From assembly GCA_910579155.1 (NCBI GenBank), contig CAJTTS010000140.1, positions 1-7,079 of the forward strand: a stretch of DNA of 7,079 bases, in the 5' to 3' direction. Under the pieces are notes generated by a model that saw only the letters and a program-made list of their open reading frames with translations, was not told the origin of the DNA and made no database searches. Of this stretch, positions 5,704 to 7,079 are shown in pieces. The position numbers and the translations under genes are program-made. How positions within the stretch are numbered: position 1 is the stretch's first letter; each line of letters opens with the position of its first letter. The DNA is from an uncultured Oscillospiraceae bacterium (lineage in GTDB: Bacteria; Bacillota_A; Clostridia; Oscillospirales; Oscillospiraceae).

Positions 5704-5722
5704 GCCTGTGTGCCGAACATAC

Positions 5723-6259
5723 TCAGCGCCTGTGGCCAGTCCGCTTTTGGGGCTTCTGCGTCACGGCCTTGATCTTTTTCATATCAAGGCCCCAGTCCTG
5801 GGGAGCGATGTCTTTCAAATTATCGCTCCACTGAACGACACAGCTAACATGAGGCTGGCCGCTTTCATCCGCCCGCTGCCTAAAAATGCAATACTTCTGG
5901 CCTCTCGCAGCTCCCTTGGGTGCAAACGCAAAACCGTACTCCTGCCTTGTGTCGATCATATAGTAAACAGGGCCGGGGCCGTTTTCATTGGCGGCGAAAA
6001 AGTACCTGGCATAAAATTCAGGTTCTTTGATGTAGTCCAGCGGCTCATACTTCGCGCCGATCTGCTCCATGCGCTCGGCAAATTCGCAGATATGGTAGTG
6101 ATAGCCTCCAATATCCGTATGGTACTCGTCGATAAAGCGGCATACCCGTTCAGCCGGTTCCCTGTCGGGGTAGGTGATTCGGATGCGCCCGCCGTCCGGG
6201 AGGTGGAACAGCGTTTTATAGTCGCTGTTGATAAAGCGGATGTACTTTTTTTCGGGCAT
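5723..6259 (-). CDS. Unrecognised 178-aa accessory protein of the conjugative element
   Basis: I do not recognise a named domain. The protein is soluble-looking, with no hydrophobic run long enough for a membrane segment. It starts MPEKKYIRFINSDYKTLF. It has an aromatic and His-rich central stretch (RFIDEYHTDIGGYHYHICEF, 41-60). Tyr-rich segments follow at 72-101, and then FAFAPKG and YCIFRQ at 110-116 and 123-128. The C-terminus is strongly basic (about 160-178). The start is well supported: AAAGGAG (6266-6272) lies 6 nt before the ATG at 6259. Palindrome copies lie on both sides, copy 3 upstream and copy 2 downstream, so the gene sits like a cassette between repeats. A short conserved accessory protein of conjugative elements is the most that can be inferred from context. 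Confidence 0.88.
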   Translation of the reverse strand: MPEKKYIRFINSDYKTLFHLPDGGRIRITYPDREPAERVCRFIDEYHTDIGGYHYHICEFAERMEQIGAKYEPLDYIKEPEFYARYFFAANENGPGPVYYMIDTRQEYGFAFAPKGAARGQKYCIFRQRADESGQPHVSCVVQWSDNLKDIAPQDWGLDMKKIKAVTQKPQKRTGHRR

Positions 6260-6280
6260 CGCAGTCTCCTTTCCAAAAGG

Positions 6281-6313
6281 GGGAAATGCGTCTCACGGTG
6301 AGACGCATTTCCC
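6281..6313. repeat. Palindrome copy 3 (16-bp arms), leader of the 178-aa protein gene
   Basis: Perfect inverted repeat with 16-bp arms around a central base at 6297. The core arm is AAATGCGTCTCA and the outer pairs are GGG/CCC. It starts 10 nt after the stop of the SpaA-like gene and ends 21 nt before the ATG at 6259, 8 nt upstream of the binding site. No T tract follows on the transcribed strand. Confidence 0.9.
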
Positions 6314-6323
6314 GGTGGTTCTC

Positions 6324-7079
6324 TTAATAGCCGGTCTTGGGCAGGGGCGTGGGCTTGCCGTACACCGTCGTTACCCAGCGGGTCACGGCCTGCACCCAAA
6401 TACCGTTGTAGGTGCCGCCCACGTCAGCGACGTTGACAAAGCTGCTGCCGGGGGTCAAGCCGGACACGGCCTTACAGTAGAGCATGGGGGCCTCCACCTG
6501 GCTAAAGCCTCCGGGGACTTGTCCGAACACGAACATAATTTCGGTGACGCGCTCATTGGCTCCGAGGCCCAGGGCAGTGGGGGACGCCGCCAGCGAATAG
6601 TTCCGGCTGGTGCTGAGGCTGTCGGCCAGGGTGCGGTAGTCCCCGGTGTTGTTCACCTTATAGACGATCTTATAGGTGCCGGGGAAATTGTAGGTGCCGG
6701 TGACTACCTTATCCAGCCGGACGGCGGCGGGCAGGGTGTCGCGCCAGTAGAACGACTGGAGCATGACGTTGCTGGTGTTGCCGATCCGGGAGAACACATA
6801 GCGGACAGGCTGGCCGCTGGTGGCCTCCTTGGGGCCGGTCTTTTCGATGGAAACGCCGGTGGACAGGCTCTTGTTGGTGATTTCCAGCTTGACAATCTGG
6901 CCGCTGTACTCCAACACGGCGGTATAGGTTTCCGAGGACGCGCCGTAGTTGGCCGGGGCCTTTGTCTCCCGGATGGTGTAGCGGCCCAGGGGGAGCTGCT
7001 TGGACGAGGCGAGGCCGTTGGCCCCGGTCACGATGGTGTCCACCTTGTTCCCGTTGCGCTCGTTGTAAATCTCAAAGGT
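6324..7079 (-). CDS. SpaA/Cna-B and DUF11-type surface protein, C-terminal 251 residues (5' end outside window)
   Basis: C-terminal part of a large secreted surface protein of the isopeptide-forming pilin/adhesin type; it probably acts on the cell surface and may support mating-pair contact. The reading frame is open to the window edge. Visible residues 1-70 form the end of a prealbumin-like Cna-B/SpaA domain: TFEIYN, then LPLGRYTIRETKAPANYG (29-46), whose ETKAP Glu is the usual isopeptide-catalysing residue. Residues about 75-240 resemble a DUF11 beta-sandwich (VSIEKTGPKEATSGQPVRY, then DTLPAAV). The protein ends PTPLPKTGY and stops. LPKTG is a sortase motif, but the hydrophobic helix and positively charged tail that normally follow are missing, leaving only one Tyr. 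The N-terminal signal peptide and other repeats would lie upstream of 7079. A GTG at 7043 lies inside the domain and is not the start. Palindrome copy 3 follows after 10 nt. Confidence 0.88.
   Translation of the reverse strand, partial: TFEIYNERNGNKVDTIVTGANGLASSKQLPLGRYTIRETKAPANYGASSETYTAVLEYSGQIVKLEITNKSLSTGVSIEKTGPKEATSGQPVRYVFSRIGNTSNVMLQSFYWRDTLPAAVRLDKVVTGTYNFPGTYKIVYKVNNTGDYRTLADSLSTSRNYSLAASPTALGLGANERVTEIMFVFGQVPGGFSQVEAPMLYCKAVSGLTPGSSFVNVADVGGTYNGIWVQAVTRWVTTVYGKPTPLPKTGY

Noticed and set aside
4689..5720. Longer pentapeptide protein B starting at the ATG near 5720
   Set aside because: The 42-residue extension runs through the stem-loop and the palindrome, is absent from the paralogue, and would place a strong AAGGAGG inside the coding region. 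It is still possible, because the frame is open.
1..7079. CRISPR array, tRNA/rRNA genes, transposase or integrase, origin of transfer
   Set aside because: No spaced direct repeats, no cloverleaf or rRNA-like stretches, and no such protein motifs were seen on either strand.

Overview
The window reads as part of the conjugation module of an integrative and conjugative element of the Tn1549/CTn type (broad Tn916 superfamily). The host is probably a gut Clostridia member (Oscillospiraceae-like). This rests on gene content and order, moderately high G+C, and AGGAGG-type ribosome binding sites; no taxonomic marker gene is present. Every supported gene is on the minus strand, so transcription runs from high to low coordinates. 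The gene order in that direction is: SpaA/DUF11-type surface protein (5' end outside the window), an unrecognised 178-aa protein, two tandem paralogous pentapeptide-repeat proteins, a VirD4/TraG coupling ATPase, a Maff2-family small membrane protein, a VirB6/TrbL-like channel protein, an MT-A70-type adenine methyltransferase, and PrgI (3' end outside the window). In elements of this type a VirB4 ATPase usually follows PrgI, which would be just beyond base 1.

The inferred roles fit one machine. VirD4 would bring the relaxosome to the channel. Maff2, VirB6 and PrgI are membrane parts of the type IV secretion channel. The SpaA-like protein is a surface protein that may help mating cells adhere. 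The methyltransferase may modify element DNA. The pentapeptide proteins and the 178-aa protein are accessory cargo of unknown role. Several genes overlap or nearly touch (GTGA between the second pentapeptide gene and virD4, ATGA at the end of virD4, ATAG between virB6 and the methyltransferase), which indicates translational coupling in one operon.

Two patterns stand out. First, a nearly perfect 33-37 bp palindrome with core arm AAATGCGTCTCA occurs three times (1578-1612, 5616-5652, 6281-6313). Each copy lies 6-8 nt upstream of a Shine-Dalgarno sequence and 19-21 nt upstream of a start codon. The outer stem pairs co-vary between copies and no copy has a T tract, so they do not look like terminators. 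They look like a repeated leader hairpin or operator. Second, both pentapeptide genes, and possibly the methyltransferase, have an ATA codon where the start should be. In the pentapeptide pair, the Shine-Dalgarno sequence and the 8-nt spacing to ATA are identical, and the codons just after ATA show protein-level conservation. This suggests non-canonical AUA initiation.

There is no gap above 300 bases without a gene. I saw no tRNA, rRNA, CRISPR array, insertion sequence, integrase, origin of transfer or attachment site.
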